The notes under the pieces were generated by a model. That model was not told the DNA's origin and searched no databases. It saw only the letters and a list, made by a program, of their open reading frames with translations. The translations under genes and the position numbers were made by a program. Shown here piece after piece: positions 8,276 through 17,062 of a stretch of 64,000 nt of DNA. Numbering within the stretch: position 1 is the stretch's first letter; every line of letters starts with the position of its first letter. The stretch is from Bacillus sp. sid0103 (GTDB lineage: Bacteria > Bacillota > Bacilli > Bacillales_B > DSM-18226), in the NCBI RefSeq assembly GCF_019219025.1, contig NZ_JAHUWN010000011.1:124001-188000 (forward strand), in the 5' to 3' direction.

Positions 8276-8785
8276 ATGAATAACATGGATAATAAACTCC
8301 AAAAAATCACAACGAACTTGTGGTTCGATACACAAGCGGAGGAAGCTGCAAAGTTTTACACTTCTATTTTTAAAAACTCCAAGATTGGAAGAATCACTCG
8401 CTATGGAAAAGAACGGCATGTAATTGAAGGGATATCAGAAGGAACCGTGATGACCGTGGAATTTCAACTAGAAGGACAGAAATTCGTTGCCTTAAATGGT
8501 GGTCCACAATTCAAATTTACAGAGGCAATCTCTTTTATCGTCAATTGCGAATCTCAGGAAGAATTGGACTATTTTTGGGAGAAACTATCCGAAGGTGGAG
8601 ACGAAAAGGCTCAAGTTTGCGGCTGGATGAAAGATAGATTTGGTGTATCGTGGCAAGTCATTCCTGCTGAATTAACCGAGATGATTAATTCACCTGATGC
8701 AGAGAAATCAAATCGAGTGATGAAAGCGATCCTTCAAATGAAAAAAATAGATATTCAAACATTAAAGCAAGCGTATGAGGGTTAG
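8276..8785 (+). CDS. VOC/PhnB-like protein (glyoxalase fold)
   Basis: A 169-residue protein of the PhnB/'3-demethylubiquinone-9 3-methyltransferase-like' VOC family. It opens with KITTNLWFDTQAEEAAKFYT, contains FVALNGGPQFKFTEAISFIV, and ends with CGWMKDRFGVSWQVIP, all typical. The conserved histidine and acidic metal ligands of true glyoxalases are not obvious, as is common in this subgroup. The name in databases is historical and does not show methyltransferase activity. The start at 8276 follows AGGAAAG; an alternative in-frame ATG lies three codons on. It is separate from selO by about 130 bases. Confidence 0.85.
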   Translation: MNNMDNKLQKITTNLWFDTQAEEAAKFYTSIFKNSKIGRITRYGKERHVIEGISEGTVMTVEFQLEGQKFVALNGGPQFKFTEAISFIVNCESQEELDYFWEKLSEGGDEKAQVCGWMKDRFGVSWQVIPAELTEMINSPDAEKSNRVMKAILQMKKIDIQTLKQAYEG

Positions 8786-8848
8786 AGGAATTTTTTTCCT
8801 AAATAATAGGGAGTAGGCATGACTTAATAAACAAATGGGGATGAGTTC

Positions 8849-9118
8849 GTGTTTACGTTATCTGAAAATGCAAAAACAGAACTACAAAATAGGGTGAAAT
8901 CTGAAAACTCAAAACAGTTTATTCGGCTGCAAATGCGTAAAAGTTGCTTTATGAAAGTGAGATTGAGATTCGAAGATTCTATTCATCCTAATGATTATCA
9001 AATTAAAATGAACAATCTGCATTTCATCATTGACAATGGTGAGTGCCATTATTTTAATGATAAAACATTAGATTTTATCCCCGATACAACGGGGTTTAAA
9101 CAATTTGAGATTATTTAA
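8849..9118 (+). CDS. HesB/IscA-fold protein
   Basis: An 89-residue protein with the pattern of small HesB-like Bacillus proteins: it begins with LSENAKTELQNRV, has a central beta-rich part (FIRLQMRKSC, LHFIIDNGEC), and ends in FKQFEII. The C-terminal CxC pair of iron-sulfur A-type carriers is absent, so cluster binding is doubtful. The start is a GTG at 8849 after GGGGATGAG. A strong terminator follows, so it is probably its own unit. Function is unproven. Confidence 0.65.
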   Translation: MFTLSENAKTELQNRVKSENSKQFIRLQMRKSCFMKVRLRFEDSIHPNDYQIKMNNLHFIIDNGECHYFNDKTLDFIPDTTGFKQFEII

Positions 9119-9121
9119 GAA

Positions 9122-9156
9122 GAGTCTGATTTCTATAGGAAATCAGGCTTTTTTTT
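9122..9156 (+). terminator. Rho-independent terminator
   Basis: AGTCTGATTTC pairs with GAAATCAGGCT around a short loop, followed by eight T, just after the HesB-like gene. Confidence 0.85.
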
Positions 9157-9205
9157 GAATATTTCCTAAGCTAAATAAAAACAAATAGATAAACCGCCTA
9201 AATTA

Positions 9206-9234
9206 TTGACAGAATAATGAACCAGAGTTACTAT
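9206..9234 (+). promoter_or_regulatory. Sigma-A-type promoter of the IclR-aldolase cassette
   Basis: TTGACA (9206-9211), a 17-base spacer, then TACTAT (9229-9234). Spacing is ideal. It lies just upstream of the operator-like dyad and the IclR gene. Confidence 0.6.
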
Positions 9235-9254
9235 TAGATTGTCAATGATATTTA

Positions 9255-9280
9255 CGAACGACATTCGATAATGTCGAACG
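9255..9280 (+). promoter_or_regulatory. Operator-like inverted repeat before the IclR gene
   Basis: CGAACGACATT and AATGTCGAACG flank four bases; nine of eleven positions pair. It sits between the promoter and the ribosome binding site, as expected for autoregulation by the IclR protein. Its position argues for the GTG start at 9295 rather than the ATG at 9271, which falls inside the dyad. Confidence 0.5.
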
Positions 9281-9294
9281 TAAGGAGGATGGTT

Positions 9295-10071
9295 GTGTCA
9301 GATCGTTTAATTCAGTCTGTTGAAAGAGCTGCAGATATCCTTGAATTATTTTTGGTTACTAAACCAGAACTAAGTATTAAGGAGATTAGTGAGCATCTAA
9401 ATTTATCAAAAAGTACAGCCCACGGTATTATCAAAACCCTTGAACATCGAGGGTATCTTCAACAAAATCAAGAGGATTTGAAATATATGCCTGGGATCAA
9501 GCTTTTTGAACTTGGCAATTTTTTCGGAAAACATCTCGATATTGGGAAAATTGCAAGACCTATTATTAGAGAGTTAGTTGATGAACTAAATGAAACTGTT
9601 CACTTAGTTTCGTTACAACGTGATGAACTTGTTTACATTGAGAAGGTAGAAGGACATAGTGCCCTTACCATTTATTCTCATATTGGAAAAAGAGCGCCTT
9701 TTCATAGTACAGGAGTAGGGAAGGCAATCCTTGCACACATAAATGAAAATGAGGCAAATAGAATCTTATCCTCAATCAATTTAGAATCGTTCACAAAATT
9801 CACGATGACAAATATTGAGGAGATCAAAGAACAACTACAATCCATCCGAGAGTTAGGCTATGCGGTCGACGATGAGGAAATTGAGCTAGGGCTGAAATGT
9901 ATAGCTGCCCCCATTTTTAATCATCAAGGAAATGTAATCGCTTCAATAAGCTGTGCTGCACCTAAAATGAGGCTTGATGAAAATCGGCTTCCTCAGGTAA
10001 TAGCAGGAATTAAAAGAGCAGCAGCAGAGATTTCAAGTGGTTTAGGCTATAAAGGTAAAAGCACCTTATAG
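9295..10071 (+). CDS. IclR family transcriptional regulator
   Basis: About 258 residues. The N-terminal winged helix contains LSIKEISEHLNLSKSTAHGI followed by IKTLEHRGYL, the classic IclR recognition region. The C-terminal effector-binding domain has RAPFHSTGVGKAILAH and the late ELGYAVDDEEIELGLKCIAAP pattern. The start is taken as GTG 9295, since AAGGAGG (9282-9288) is at the right distance; ATG 9271 and 9289 are in frame but poorly spaced. IclR proteins control catabolic operons in response to small acids. Placement directly before an aldehyde dehydrogenase/aldolase pair suggests it controls that pathway. Confidence 0.9.
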   Translation: MSDRLIQSVERAADILELFLVTKPELSIKEISEHLNLSKSTAHGIIKTLEHRGYLQQNQEDLKYMPGIKLFELGNFFGKHLDIGKIARPIIRELVDELNETVHLVSLQRDELVYIEKVEGHSALTIYSHIGKRAPFHSTGVGKAILAHINENEANRILSSINLESFTKFTMTNIEEIKEQLQSIRELGYAVDDEEIELGLKCIAAPIFNHQGNVIASISCAAPKMRLDENRLPQVIAGIKRAAAEISSGLGYKGKSTL

Positions 10072-10122
10072 AAAACTAGAGAGAAAATAAATAAAACCAT
10101 AAATTTTAGGAGGAGAATTATC

Positions 10123-11010
10123 TTGTCAAAAGTAAAAGTTGCCGTTCTTGGCTCAGGGAACATTGGTACAGATTTAATGATCAAACTTGGTAGGTCGGAA
10201 ATTTTAGAATTAACTGCTGTAATTGGGATTGACCCGCAATCAGATGGATTACGCCGGGCAAGAGAATTAGGGTATGCAGGGGTTGATACAGGAATCGATG
10301 GTTTCCTTGCAGACCCATCGTTAAAAGCTGACATCGTTTTTGATGCAACTTCAGCCAAAGCACATCTTTATAATGCAAAGGTGTTAAAAGAAGCAGGAAT
10401 AAAAGTAATTGATATGACTCCTGCTGCAGTAGGCCCATATGTATGCGCTGCCGTTAATATTGATGAGCATTTAGATAATGATAATATCAATTTGATTACC
10501 TGTGGTGGTCAGGCGACAATTCCAATGGTCCATGCAGTAAACCGAGTTGCTCCAGTAGAATATGCAGAAATCGTCGCTACGATTGCGAGTTTGAGTGCAG
10601 GACCTGGAACACGTGCAAATATCGATGAATTTACGGAAACAACTTCAAGGGCCATAGCTGAGGTCGGTGGTGCAAAAAAAGGAAAAGCGATCATGATCTT
10701 AAACCCTGCTGAACCGCCAATTATGATGCGTGATACCGTTTATACACTTGTTGAAGAAGGAAAAATGGACGAACCAGCCATTAGGAAATCGATTGAGGAA
10801 ATGATAAATGTGGTTCAAACTTATGTTCCAGGATATCGACTCCGCACGGAACCTATTTTTGAAGGAAATAAAGTAACTATCTTCCTAGAAGTGGAAGGTG
10901 CTGGTGATTACCTTCCTAAATATGCTGGAAACCTAGATATCATGACATCCGCCGGTGTTAAAATTGCTGAAGCATTTGCTAAAAAACTATTAACGAAAGA
11001 AACAGTTTGA
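10123..11010 (+). CDS. Acetaldehyde dehydrogenase (acetylating), DmpF/MhpF type
   Basis: A 295-residue enzyme that converts acetaldehyde, CoA and NAD to acetyl-CoA. The Rossmann motif [14 protein letters not shown] lies at residues 6-19, and the catalytic cysteine is in [17 protein letters not shown]. The substrate-channel and tunnel region [20 protein letters not shown] is conserved. TTG start with AGGAGGAGAATTATC. It is followed within 25 bases by the aldolase; in this family the two proteins form a complex that channels the aldehyde directly. Length is normal. Confidence 0.93.
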   Translation: MSKVKVAVLGSGNIGTDLMIKLGRSEILELTAVIGIDPQSDGLRRARELGYAGVDTGIDGFLADPSLKADIVFDATSAKAHLYNAKVLKEAGIKVIDMTPAAVGPYVCAAVNIDEHLDNDNINLITCGGQATIPMVHAVNRVAPVEYAEIVATIASLSAGPGTRANIDEFTETTSRAIAEVGGAKKGKAIMILNPAEPPIMMRDTVYTLVEEGKMDEPAIRKSIEEMINVVQTYVPGYRLRTEPIFEGNKVTIFLEVEGAGDYLPKYAGNLDIMTSAGVKIAEAFAKKLLTKETV

Positions 11011-11033
11011 ACTGTAGAAAGGGGTATATAAAA

Positions 11034-12062
11034 ATGACAAATGAACGAGATATTCTTATCACGGAGGTAGCCTTACGTGATGGAAGCCATGCCATCAATC
11101 ATCAATATACAGTAGATCAAGTACTAAAAATCGCAAAAGCATTAAATGATGCAAATGTTCCTTTTATTGAAGTTTCTCATGGAGATGGTTTAGCAGGATC
11201 CTCCTTACAATATGGACTTTCACGTACAAATGAAATGGAATTAATTGAAGCAGCAGTTTCAGTTGCAGATAAATCAAAGATTGCTGTGCTGCTCTTGCCT
11301 GGTATCGGTACTTTACATGAATTGAAGGAAGCAGCGAATTTAGGTGCTAAAATGGCACGTATTGCAACACATGTGACGGAAGCCGATGTCGCTCCACAAC
11401 ACATTGCCTATGCTAAAGAATTAGGGATGGAAACTGTAGGATTCTTAATGATGAACCATATGGCACCTGTTAATAAATTAGTAGAACAGGCAAAACTAAT
11501 GGAAAGCTATGGAGCCGACACGGTATATGTGGTTGACTCTGCAGGTTACTTACTCCCTGACCAAGTTCGCGAACGGATTCGAGCACTTAAACAATCTATC
11601 AGTGTTAATGTTGGTTTTCATGGTCATAACAATCTATCACTTGCCATGGCCAATACACTTGCTGCCATTGAAGAAGGAGCAACACGAATCGATGGGAGTG
11701 TTCGTTGCCTAGGTGCTGGTGCAGGTAATACACAAACAGAAGTACTTGTCGCAGTTTGTGAGCGAATGGGAATTAAAACTGGGATAGAGTTATATAAAAT
11801 GATGGACTTAGCCGAAGATATTGTGGCACCTCTTTTACAAGTTCCACAAGAAATCACAAAAGACAGCTTAACATTGGGATATGCCGGTGTTTACTCAAGC
11901 TTTGCGCTTCATGCAAAACGTGCTGCTACAAAGTTTGGTGTAGATTCACGAGATATCTTAATAGAATTAGGTAAGCGTAAAGTGGTCGGTGGTCAAGAGG
12001 ATATGATTGTTGAAGTTGCGGCAGAAATTGCTAAAAACAAATCAAAAATAGTTTTAGCCTAA
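11034..12062 (+). CDS. 4-hydroxy-2-oxovalerate aldolase (DmpG/MhpE type)
   Basis: A 342-residue HMGL-like TIM-barrel aldolase that splits 4-hydroxy-2-oxovalerate to pyruvate and acetaldehyde. Near the N-terminus is VALRDGSHAINHQYT with the metal-binding Asp and catalytic His. GFHGHNNLSLAMANTLAA carries the two metal histidines, and the DGSVRCLGAGAGNTQTEVL segment follows. The DmpG communication domain is present at the C-terminus. An upstream in-frame TTG at 11007 overlaps the previous gene; the ATG at 11034 with GAAAGGGG is preferred. No 2-oxopent-4-enoate hydratase or ring-cleavage gene is nearby, which is unusual for this pair. Confidence 0.92.
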   Translation: MTNERDILITEVALRDGSHAINHQYTVDQVLKIAKALNDANVPFIEVSHGDGLAGSSLQYGLSRTNEMELIEAAVSVADKSKIAVLLLPGIGTLHELKEAANLGAKMARIATHVTEADVAPQHIAYAKELGMETVGFLMMNHMAPVNKLVEQAKLMESYGADTVYVVDSAGYLLPDQVRERIRALKQSISVNVGFHGHNNLSLAMANTLAAIEEGATRIDGSVRCLGAGAGNTQTEVLVAVCERMGIKTGIELYKMMDLAEDIVAPLLQVPQEITKDSLTLGYAGVYSSFALHAKRAATKFGVDSRDILIELGKRKVVGGQEDMIVEVAAEIAKNKSKIVLA

Positions 12063-12261
12063 AATATTCAACCGCTAGTAGATTGATAGAGTTAAAGAAA
12101 GATGGGACTATTTTGTGCCCTCTTCCTTTAACTGTCTTATATTGAAGCTTGACTTATATTTTTACTGCTGGTGTAAGCGTTTTAACCTATTAAGAAGAGT
12201 GAGGCCGTCTTATTTTCATCTTAGCAGGAATTTACATCCTAGGGATTAGAGGAGAAATTTT

Positions 12262-13668
12262 ATGGAATTAGTTATTATATTATTAGCACTCGGTATGTTA
12301 ATGTTTATTGCATACCGGGGATTTTCCGTTATTATGTTTGCACCATTATGTGCATTATTTGCCGTATTATTAACAAACCCAGATTGGGTTCTCCCGTTTT
12401 TCTCTAATGTGTTTATGGGAAAAATGGTTGAATATATTAAACTTTACTTTCCTATTTTCTTGTTAGGAGCTATTTTTGGTAAAGTTGTTGAAATGTCAGG
12501 ATTAGCTCGTTCGATTGCTTCTACCCTTATACAGTTAGTTGGACGTAAACGTGCGATGTTAGTTATTGTTTTATTATGTGCCATTCTAACGTATAGCGGC
12601 ATAAGTTTAGTGGTTGTTGCTTTTGCGGTTTATCCATTTGCAGCTAACTTATTCAGACAGTCTAATATTCCTAAACGTTTAATTCCTGGTACGATCGCTC
12701 TTGGATCCTTTACCTTTACAATGGATGCATTACCTGGATCACCTCAGGTGCAAAATGTTATCCCAACAACTTTTTTCAAAACAAACCTTTATGCAGCCCC
12801 AACTCTTGGGATTATCGGAGCTATTTTTATCTTCATATTCGGAATGCTGTATTTAAATTCACGCCGCAAAAAAGCAGAAAAAGCAGGAGAGGGTTACGAC
12901 TGCTTCGGTACAATTAAAGAAAAACAAATCGAAATGGACTTGGACCAAACAGAAAGTATTGGTCGAAAAATCTTGGCATTTGTTCCCGTTGTCCTTGTTG
13001 GTGTATTAAATAAAGTGTTAACCACGTTGATTCCAAAATGGTATCCTAACGGATTTGACTTTTCTAAGATTGGCTTAAATTTTCCAAACATTGAAACTTC
13101 TCAAGTTGTCGGTATTTGGTCTGTTGAAATTGCCCTTATTTTTGGTATTCTTACAACAATCTTGTACAATCGGAAACCGATTGTGATGAACTTTAAAGAT
13201 GGCATGAGTGTTGGTATTGCGGGTGCATTATTAGCCATCATGAACTCTGCAACAGAATATGGTTTTGGAGCAGTTATTTCAAACCTTCCTGGTTTCACAA
13301 TTGCGAGAGATGGGATTGCTAAATTATTTACGAATCCATTATTAAATGGAGCGGTTACAACAAATGTTCTTTCGGCTATCTCTGGATCTGCTTCAGCGGG
13401 TATCGCCATTTCCCTTGGAATTATGGCAGATAAATATATTGAACTAGCAACTCAATTCGGTATTCCACTCGAAGTTATGCACCGGGTTATTTCCATGGCA
13501 TCAGGTGGTATGGATACACTGCCACATAATGGAGCCGTAATTACCTTACTAGCAATTACAGGATTAACGCATAAGCAATCCTATCGCGATATTTTCGCTG
13601 TTACCATTATTAAAACCATCGCGGCTTTCTTTATCATTGGCGTATACTTGGTAACAGGTCTTGTTTAA
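12262..13668 (+). CDS. GntP family permease
   Basis: A 468-residue membrane protein with about twelve hydrophobic segments. The GntP-family signs are the early MFIAYRGFSVIMFAPLCALF, the GSFTFTMDALPGSPQVQNVIP loop and the late MASGGMDTLPHNGAVITLL segment. GntP permeases take up gluconate or other hydroxy and carboxylic acids with protons. It sits 199 bases after the aldolase, in the same direction and without a clear terminator between, so it probably imports the acid that the two upstream enzymes degrade. ATG start with AGAGGAGAAA. Substrate is inferred only from position. Confidence 0.88.
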   Translation: MELVIILLALGMLMFIAYRGFSVIMFAPLCALFAVLLTNPDWVLPFFSNVFMGKMVEYIKLYFPIFLLGAIFGKVVEMSGLARSIASTLIQLVGRKRAMLVIVLLCAILTYSGISLVVVAFAVYPFAANLFRQSNIPKRLIPGTIALGSFTFTMDALPGSPQVQNVIPTTFFKTNLYAAPTLGIIGAIFIFIFGMLYLNSRRKKAEKAGEGYDCFGTIKEKQIEMDLDQTESIGRKILAFVPVVLVGVLNKVLTTLIPKWYPNGFDFSKIGLNFPNIETSQVVGIWSVEIALIFGILTTILYNRKPIVMNFKDGMSVGIAGALLAIMNSATEYGFGAVISNLPGFTIARDGIAKLFTNPLLNGAVTTNVLSAISGSASAGIAISLGIMADKYIELATQFGIPLEVMHRVISMASGGMDTLPHNGAVITLLAITGLTHKQSYRDIFAVTIIKTIAAFFIIGVYLVTGLV

Positions 13669-13736
13669 GATTACAATGATGATTGAATATAAATGGTAAT
13701 CTCCTAGTTGGACGAACCATTTAAAATATTTGACCG

Positions 13737-13771
13737 GAAAACCTGATTGCAATGGGGCAATCAGGTTTTTG
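13737..13771 (+). terminator. Rho-independent terminator of the aldolase/GntP cassette
   Basis: AAACCTGATTGC and GCAATCAGGTTT form a 12-bp stem with a six-base loop, followed by T-rich sequence. Confidence 0.85.
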
Positions 13772-13948
13772 TTACTGGCATTTATTAATAATGATATTAA
13801 TAGAGGGATAGCTACGAGGAATTTCTTTTACTTAAGTTAATATTTACCTATACTCTAAGATTGCCAAATATTCCAGCAAGTTCAGAATATACTATATAGA
13901 TTGTTATATATGTATTAACCATTTTACTGGTACTTTTGGGGGAGTAAT

Positions 13949-15397
13949 ATGAAAAAATACAGCTTTCTAGGGCCTTTGCTGGCTGTGGCATTCCCTTATT
14001 TTGTTTTCGAAGCATTTCATTCAGGTTTATTTAAGAATTGGATGATCACATTGCCAAAAGGGCACTTTTATATTGTTAGCCTTGTGTCGATTCTGGCAAG
14101 TATTTTCGCGATTGCGGTAGGGGTTGCTGGTAGAAGAATCCGGAATATTAAAATTAGTTTTCTCTCCTTATCATTTTTATCGATCGGTATAATGTTTTCA
14201 ATCCATGGACTTTCTACTCCACATTTCATCCTTGGCATCAGCGATTTGCCTGGGATTACGGCCCAATTAAGTATGATATTGGCGACGTTTTGGATATATT
14301 TATCATCCATTCCTTCTGACAACCCGATTGTTGAATTTTTTACAAGAGTGCAGTGGTACCTAGTTCCCGTATGGACGGTTGCCTTAAGTGGTGTTTGTCT
14401 AATGCTAATGATGAACGATCATATTGTTCATTTTCTTCCGCTAAATTCTAAGCCTTTAAATATCATTTTGACCTGTTTAACCCTATTGTTAAATGGTGTA
14501 ACAATTTATCGCTATTATCAATCCTACAGGTTTACACGATTTCCATTACAGATTGCGATTGTATACAGTTCAGGCTGGTTATTGGTCTCGCAGCTGATTA
14601 TGGTCAGAGGGGTGTTATGGAGTTTTAGTTGGTGGATATATCATTTTTTATTACTAGCCGCCATGATTGTCATGATGATTGGATTAGTTAAGCAGTATGC
14701 GGTTAAAGGTACATTATCAGAATCAATCCGGTCCTTGTTTACGAACGATCCTATTGAGCGAATAACAAATAGTATCGGCCCAAGTGTCAAAGCTCTGGTA
14801 ACCGCAACTAACAAGAAAGACGCTTATACAGCTGGACATACCTTCAGGGTAACGATGTATGCGCTAAAACTTGCTGAAGAACTCCATCTGAACCCTGAAC
14901 AACAACGTGCCATTGTTCAAGGGGGACTCGTTCATGATGTTGGGAAAATCAGTGTCCCAGATCCGGTCCTTAATAAACCAGGAAAACTCTCGCCTGATGA
15001 AAGGAGGCTGATCGAAAGGCATCCTATCGATGGGTATGAAATGTGCAGAGGACTTGGGTTTATGAAGGAAGAGTTAGGCATTATCCGTTCACACCATGAA
15101 AAATGGGATGGAAGCGGGTATCCGGACAAATTAAAAGGGAAAAACATCCCATACTTCGCTAGAATAATGGCGGTTGTGGACGTATATGATGCTCTGACTT
15201 CAGAACGTCCTTACCGTAAGGCATGGGGACATGCTGAAGCCATGAAGTTCATCACAGACAACAAAGGAACCCATTTTGATCCTGAATGTGTCCACGCATG
15301 GGAGCAGCTCTGTATCCGAAATCCATCAGTCTATCAATATCCAGCCCATGCTATTAAAGACCAACCGACCATTAGGAAAATATCTTCGATTAATTAA
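13949..15397 (+). CDS. Membrane-anchored HD-GYP domain protein
   Basis: A 482-residue protein. Residues 1 to about 250 hold seven or eight membrane segments, with no recognised sensor family. Residues 285 onward form an HD-GYP domain: the HTFRVTMYALKLAEEL helix, LVHDVGKISVPDPVL (HD near 329-330), HHEKWDGSGYP (GYP near 389-391) and the RIMAVVDVYDALTSERPYR block. HD-GYP proteins hydrolyse cyclic di-GMP or related cyclic dinucleotides; all motif residues are present, so activity is plausible. ATG start after GGGGGAG. Directly downstream lies a 52-bp palindromic array rather than another gene. Confidence 0.9.
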   Translation: MKKYSFLGPLLAVAFPYFVFEAFHSGLFKNWMITLPKGHFYIVSLVSILASIFAIAVGVAGRRIRNIKISFLSLSFLSIGIMFSIHGLSTPHFILGISDLPGITAQLSMILATFWIYLSSIPSDNPIVEFFTRVQWYLVPVWTVALSGVCLMLMMNDHIVHFLPLNSKPLNIILTCLTLLLNGVTIYRYYQSYRFTRFPLQIAIVYSSGWLLVSQLIMVRGVLWSFSWWIYHFLLLAAMIVMMIGLVKQYAVKGTLSESIRSLFTNDPIERITNSIGPSVKALVTATNKKDAYTAGHTFRVTMYALKLAEELHLNPEQQRAIVQGGLVHDVGKISVPDPVLNKPGKLSPDERRLIERHPIDGYEMCRGLGFMKEELGIIRSHHEKWDGSGYPDKLKGKNIPYFARIMAVVDVYDALTSERPYRKAWGHAEAMKFITDNKGTHFDPECVHAWEQLCIRNPSVYQYPAHAIKDQPTIRKISSIN

Positions 15398-15428
15398 TTA
15401 CAAAAAGCAACACTGAGATAATTGATGG

Positions 15429-15889
15429 ATTCGGACAGGATCAGCCGGAAATTTCTTTGTGCTGTCCGAATGCGCGGCCTATTCGGACAGGGGCAGCTGG
15501 TAATCACTTTGTGCTGTCCGAATACGAGGCCTATTCGGACAGGGTAAACAGGAAATTGCCAAGAGCTGTCCGATTGCGTTGTCTATTCGGACAGGGTCAA
15601 CAAGAAATTGTCAAGAGCTGTCCGAATGCGAGGTCTGTTCGGACAGGGTCAACAAGAAATTGCCAAGAGCTGTCCGAATGCGAGGTCCATTCGGACAGGG
15701 TCAACAAGAAAATTGCCAAGAGCTGTCCGAATGCGAGGGCTATTCGGACAGGGTCAACAGGAGATTGTCAATAGCTGTCCGAATGCGTTGTCTATTCGGA
15801 CTGGATCAGTAAGAAATCGCATAGATCTGTCCGAATCCGAAGCCTATTCGGTCAGGGTCATCAGAAAATCACCTAATATTGTCCGAATA
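15429..15889. repeat. 52-bp palindromic tandem repeat array 1
   Basis: Nine units of about 52 bp. Each unit contains ATTCGGACAG, about 32 bases of a fairly conserved linker (GGTCAACAAGAAATTGCCAA type), then CTGTCCGAAT, and the next unit follows after about 9 bases. CTGTCCGAAT and the following ATTCGGACAG pair as a 10-bp hairpin with a short loop. The linkers resemble each other, so this is not a CRISPR array. The last linker (AAAATCACCTAATATT) is closer to the second array at 51736-52215. It lies between the convergent HD-GYP and OhrR-type genes. Long frames on the plus strand here are a by-product of stop-free repeats. Confidence 0.9.
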
Positions 15890-16038
15890 CCATAAAACAG
15901 CATAAAAGAATGGCTGGGAGAAAACTATTGGCCATTCTTTTAATGGATTATACTGCGGTTTCATCGTTATTTAGTTTGTGATTTGTGCTAATATCCCGCC
16001 AGCGATTCCAGTATTGTGTTATTTGTTAGTGGGATTAG

Positions 16039-16482
16039 TTATGAATATTCTTCCCGTTCTTTCAACTTTCGATGCAAATGATTCAATCGCTCCATTAACT
16101 GTTCATATTCCTCGAGTTCGATATGACAGGATTGAATTTTTTTACTAATCGTTTTTGTAATCGCCTGTTTTTCTTCCAATGCTTTCGTTTCTAAATGGAT
16201 ATAGACTCTTCGTTCATCAGCCTTTGAACGTTCTTTTCTTAGCCATTCGTTTGCTTCCATTCTTGTCAGCATTGGAGTCAATGTTCCAGTACCTAAGCTC
16301 AATTTTTCCCCTAAGTCTTTAACTGTAACACCATCTTTTTCCCATAATGCTAGTAGAACCAAGTACTGGGGATAGGTTAAGCCGTATGGTTGAAGCGCAC
16401 TAGTATATAACTTATTGAATTCACTTGCTGTTTCGTACACGGCAAAGCAAAGTTGATTTTTTAATAACGTAAAGTCTTCCAA
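16039..16482 (-). CDS. MarR/OhrR-type organic peroxide-sensing regulator
   Basis: A winged-helix MarR protein of about 147 residues. The N-terminus LLKNQLCFAVYETASEFNKL closely matches OhrR proteins, in which the cysteine after NQL is the peroxide-sensing residue. LTYPQYLVLLALWEKDGVTV and the LSLGTGTLTPMLTRMEANEW recognition region follow. Oxidation of the cysteine releases OhrR from DNA. A GTG at 16491 is in frame, but AAGG ending at 16491 suits the TTG at 16482 and gives the usual OhrR-like N-terminus. It follows the glutathione peroxidase gene by about two dozen bases, so the two form a peroxide-responsive operon. Confidence 0.8.
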   Translation of the reverse strand: MEDFTLLKNQLCFAVYETASEFNKLYTSALQPYGLTYPQYLVLLALWEKDGVTVKDLGEKLSLGTGTLTPMLTRMEANEWLRKERSKADERRVYIHLETKALEEKQAITKTISKKIQSCHIELEEYEQLMERLNHLHRKLKEREEYS

Positions 16483-16505
16483 GATGATCACCTTACTTTA
16501 AATAA

Positions 16506-16985
16506 TTATGACAATAATCTTTTTATATCTTTCTCAATTCTGCTTGGTTCAGTTGTAGGTGCATAGCGTTCGATCACCTGACCCTTTTGGTCGACTAGGA
16601 ATTTTGTGAAATTCCATTTGATATTTTTGGTAAGTGCTCCTGGTTTTTGGTTTTTTAAATAAGTAAATAAAGGATCGGCATTAGTGCCATTTACATCGAT
16701 TTTTGCAAATATTGGAAAGCTCACCCCATAGTTTATTTGGCAAAACTGAGTGGTTTCTTCAATATTGGCGAATTCTTGATTGTTGAATTGATCACAAGGG
16801 AAGCCTAAAATCTCCAGTCCTTGCTTATTGTATTTTTCGTATAATTCCTGAAGTCCTTTAAATTGGGGTGTCAAACCGCATTTACTGGCAGTATTCACAA
16901 TAAGTAATGGCTTACCCTCGTAATCCAATAATGTTTTCTCCTGTCCATTCGTCATTTTTACGTTAAAGTCATAAATTGTTGTCAA
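16506..16985 (-). CDS. Glutathione peroxidase-family thiol peroxidase
   Basis: A 159-residue protein of the Gpx/BsaA family, normal length. The peroxidatic cysteine is in NTASKCGLTPQF (C36), followed by FPCDQFNNQE with the catalytic glutamine and WNFTKFLVDQKG with the catalytic tryptophan and asparagine. Bacterial Cys-type members usually draw electrons from thioredoxin rather than glutathione; this is family knowledge. TTG start with AAGGGGGAAG. It is first in an operon with the OhrR-type regulator, and an operator-like repeat (17026-17062) lies just upstream, which supports induction by organic peroxides. Confidence 0.93.
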   Translation of the reverse strand: MTTIYDFNVKMTNGQEKTLLDYEGKPLLIVNTASKCGLTPQFKGLQELYEKYNKQGLEILGFPCDQFNNQEFANIEETTQFCQINYGVSFPIFAKIDVNGTNADPLFTYLKNQKPGALTKNIKWNFTKFLVDQKGQVIERYAPTTEPSRIEKDIKRLLS

Positions 16986-17025
16986 TTTAACTTCCCCCTT
17001 AGTTTATGGATGTATATGATTAAAA

Positions 17026-17062
17026 ATTAAATCGCCTACGATTTAATCCTACGCGATTTAAT
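17026..17062 (-). promoter_or_regulatory. OhrR-like operator upstream of the peroxidase operon
   Basis: A perfect 10-bp inverted repeat, ATTAAATCGC and GCGATTTAAT, separated by 17 bases, with a further half-palindrome GATTTAATC in the middle. The AATTTAAT-like core resembles known OhrR operators. Position before the gpx gene fits autoregulation. Confidence 0.55.

Noticed and set aside
15429..15889. CRISPR array
   Set aside because: Linkers are similar to one another rather than unique, arms are short palindromes, and no cas gene is in the window. The same holds for 51736-52215.
15457..15895. Three overlapping plus-strand open frames of 77-105 codons in array 1
   Set aside because: They are translations of the 52-bp repeat in different frames, open only because the units lack stop triplets; no ribosome binding site or coding pattern.
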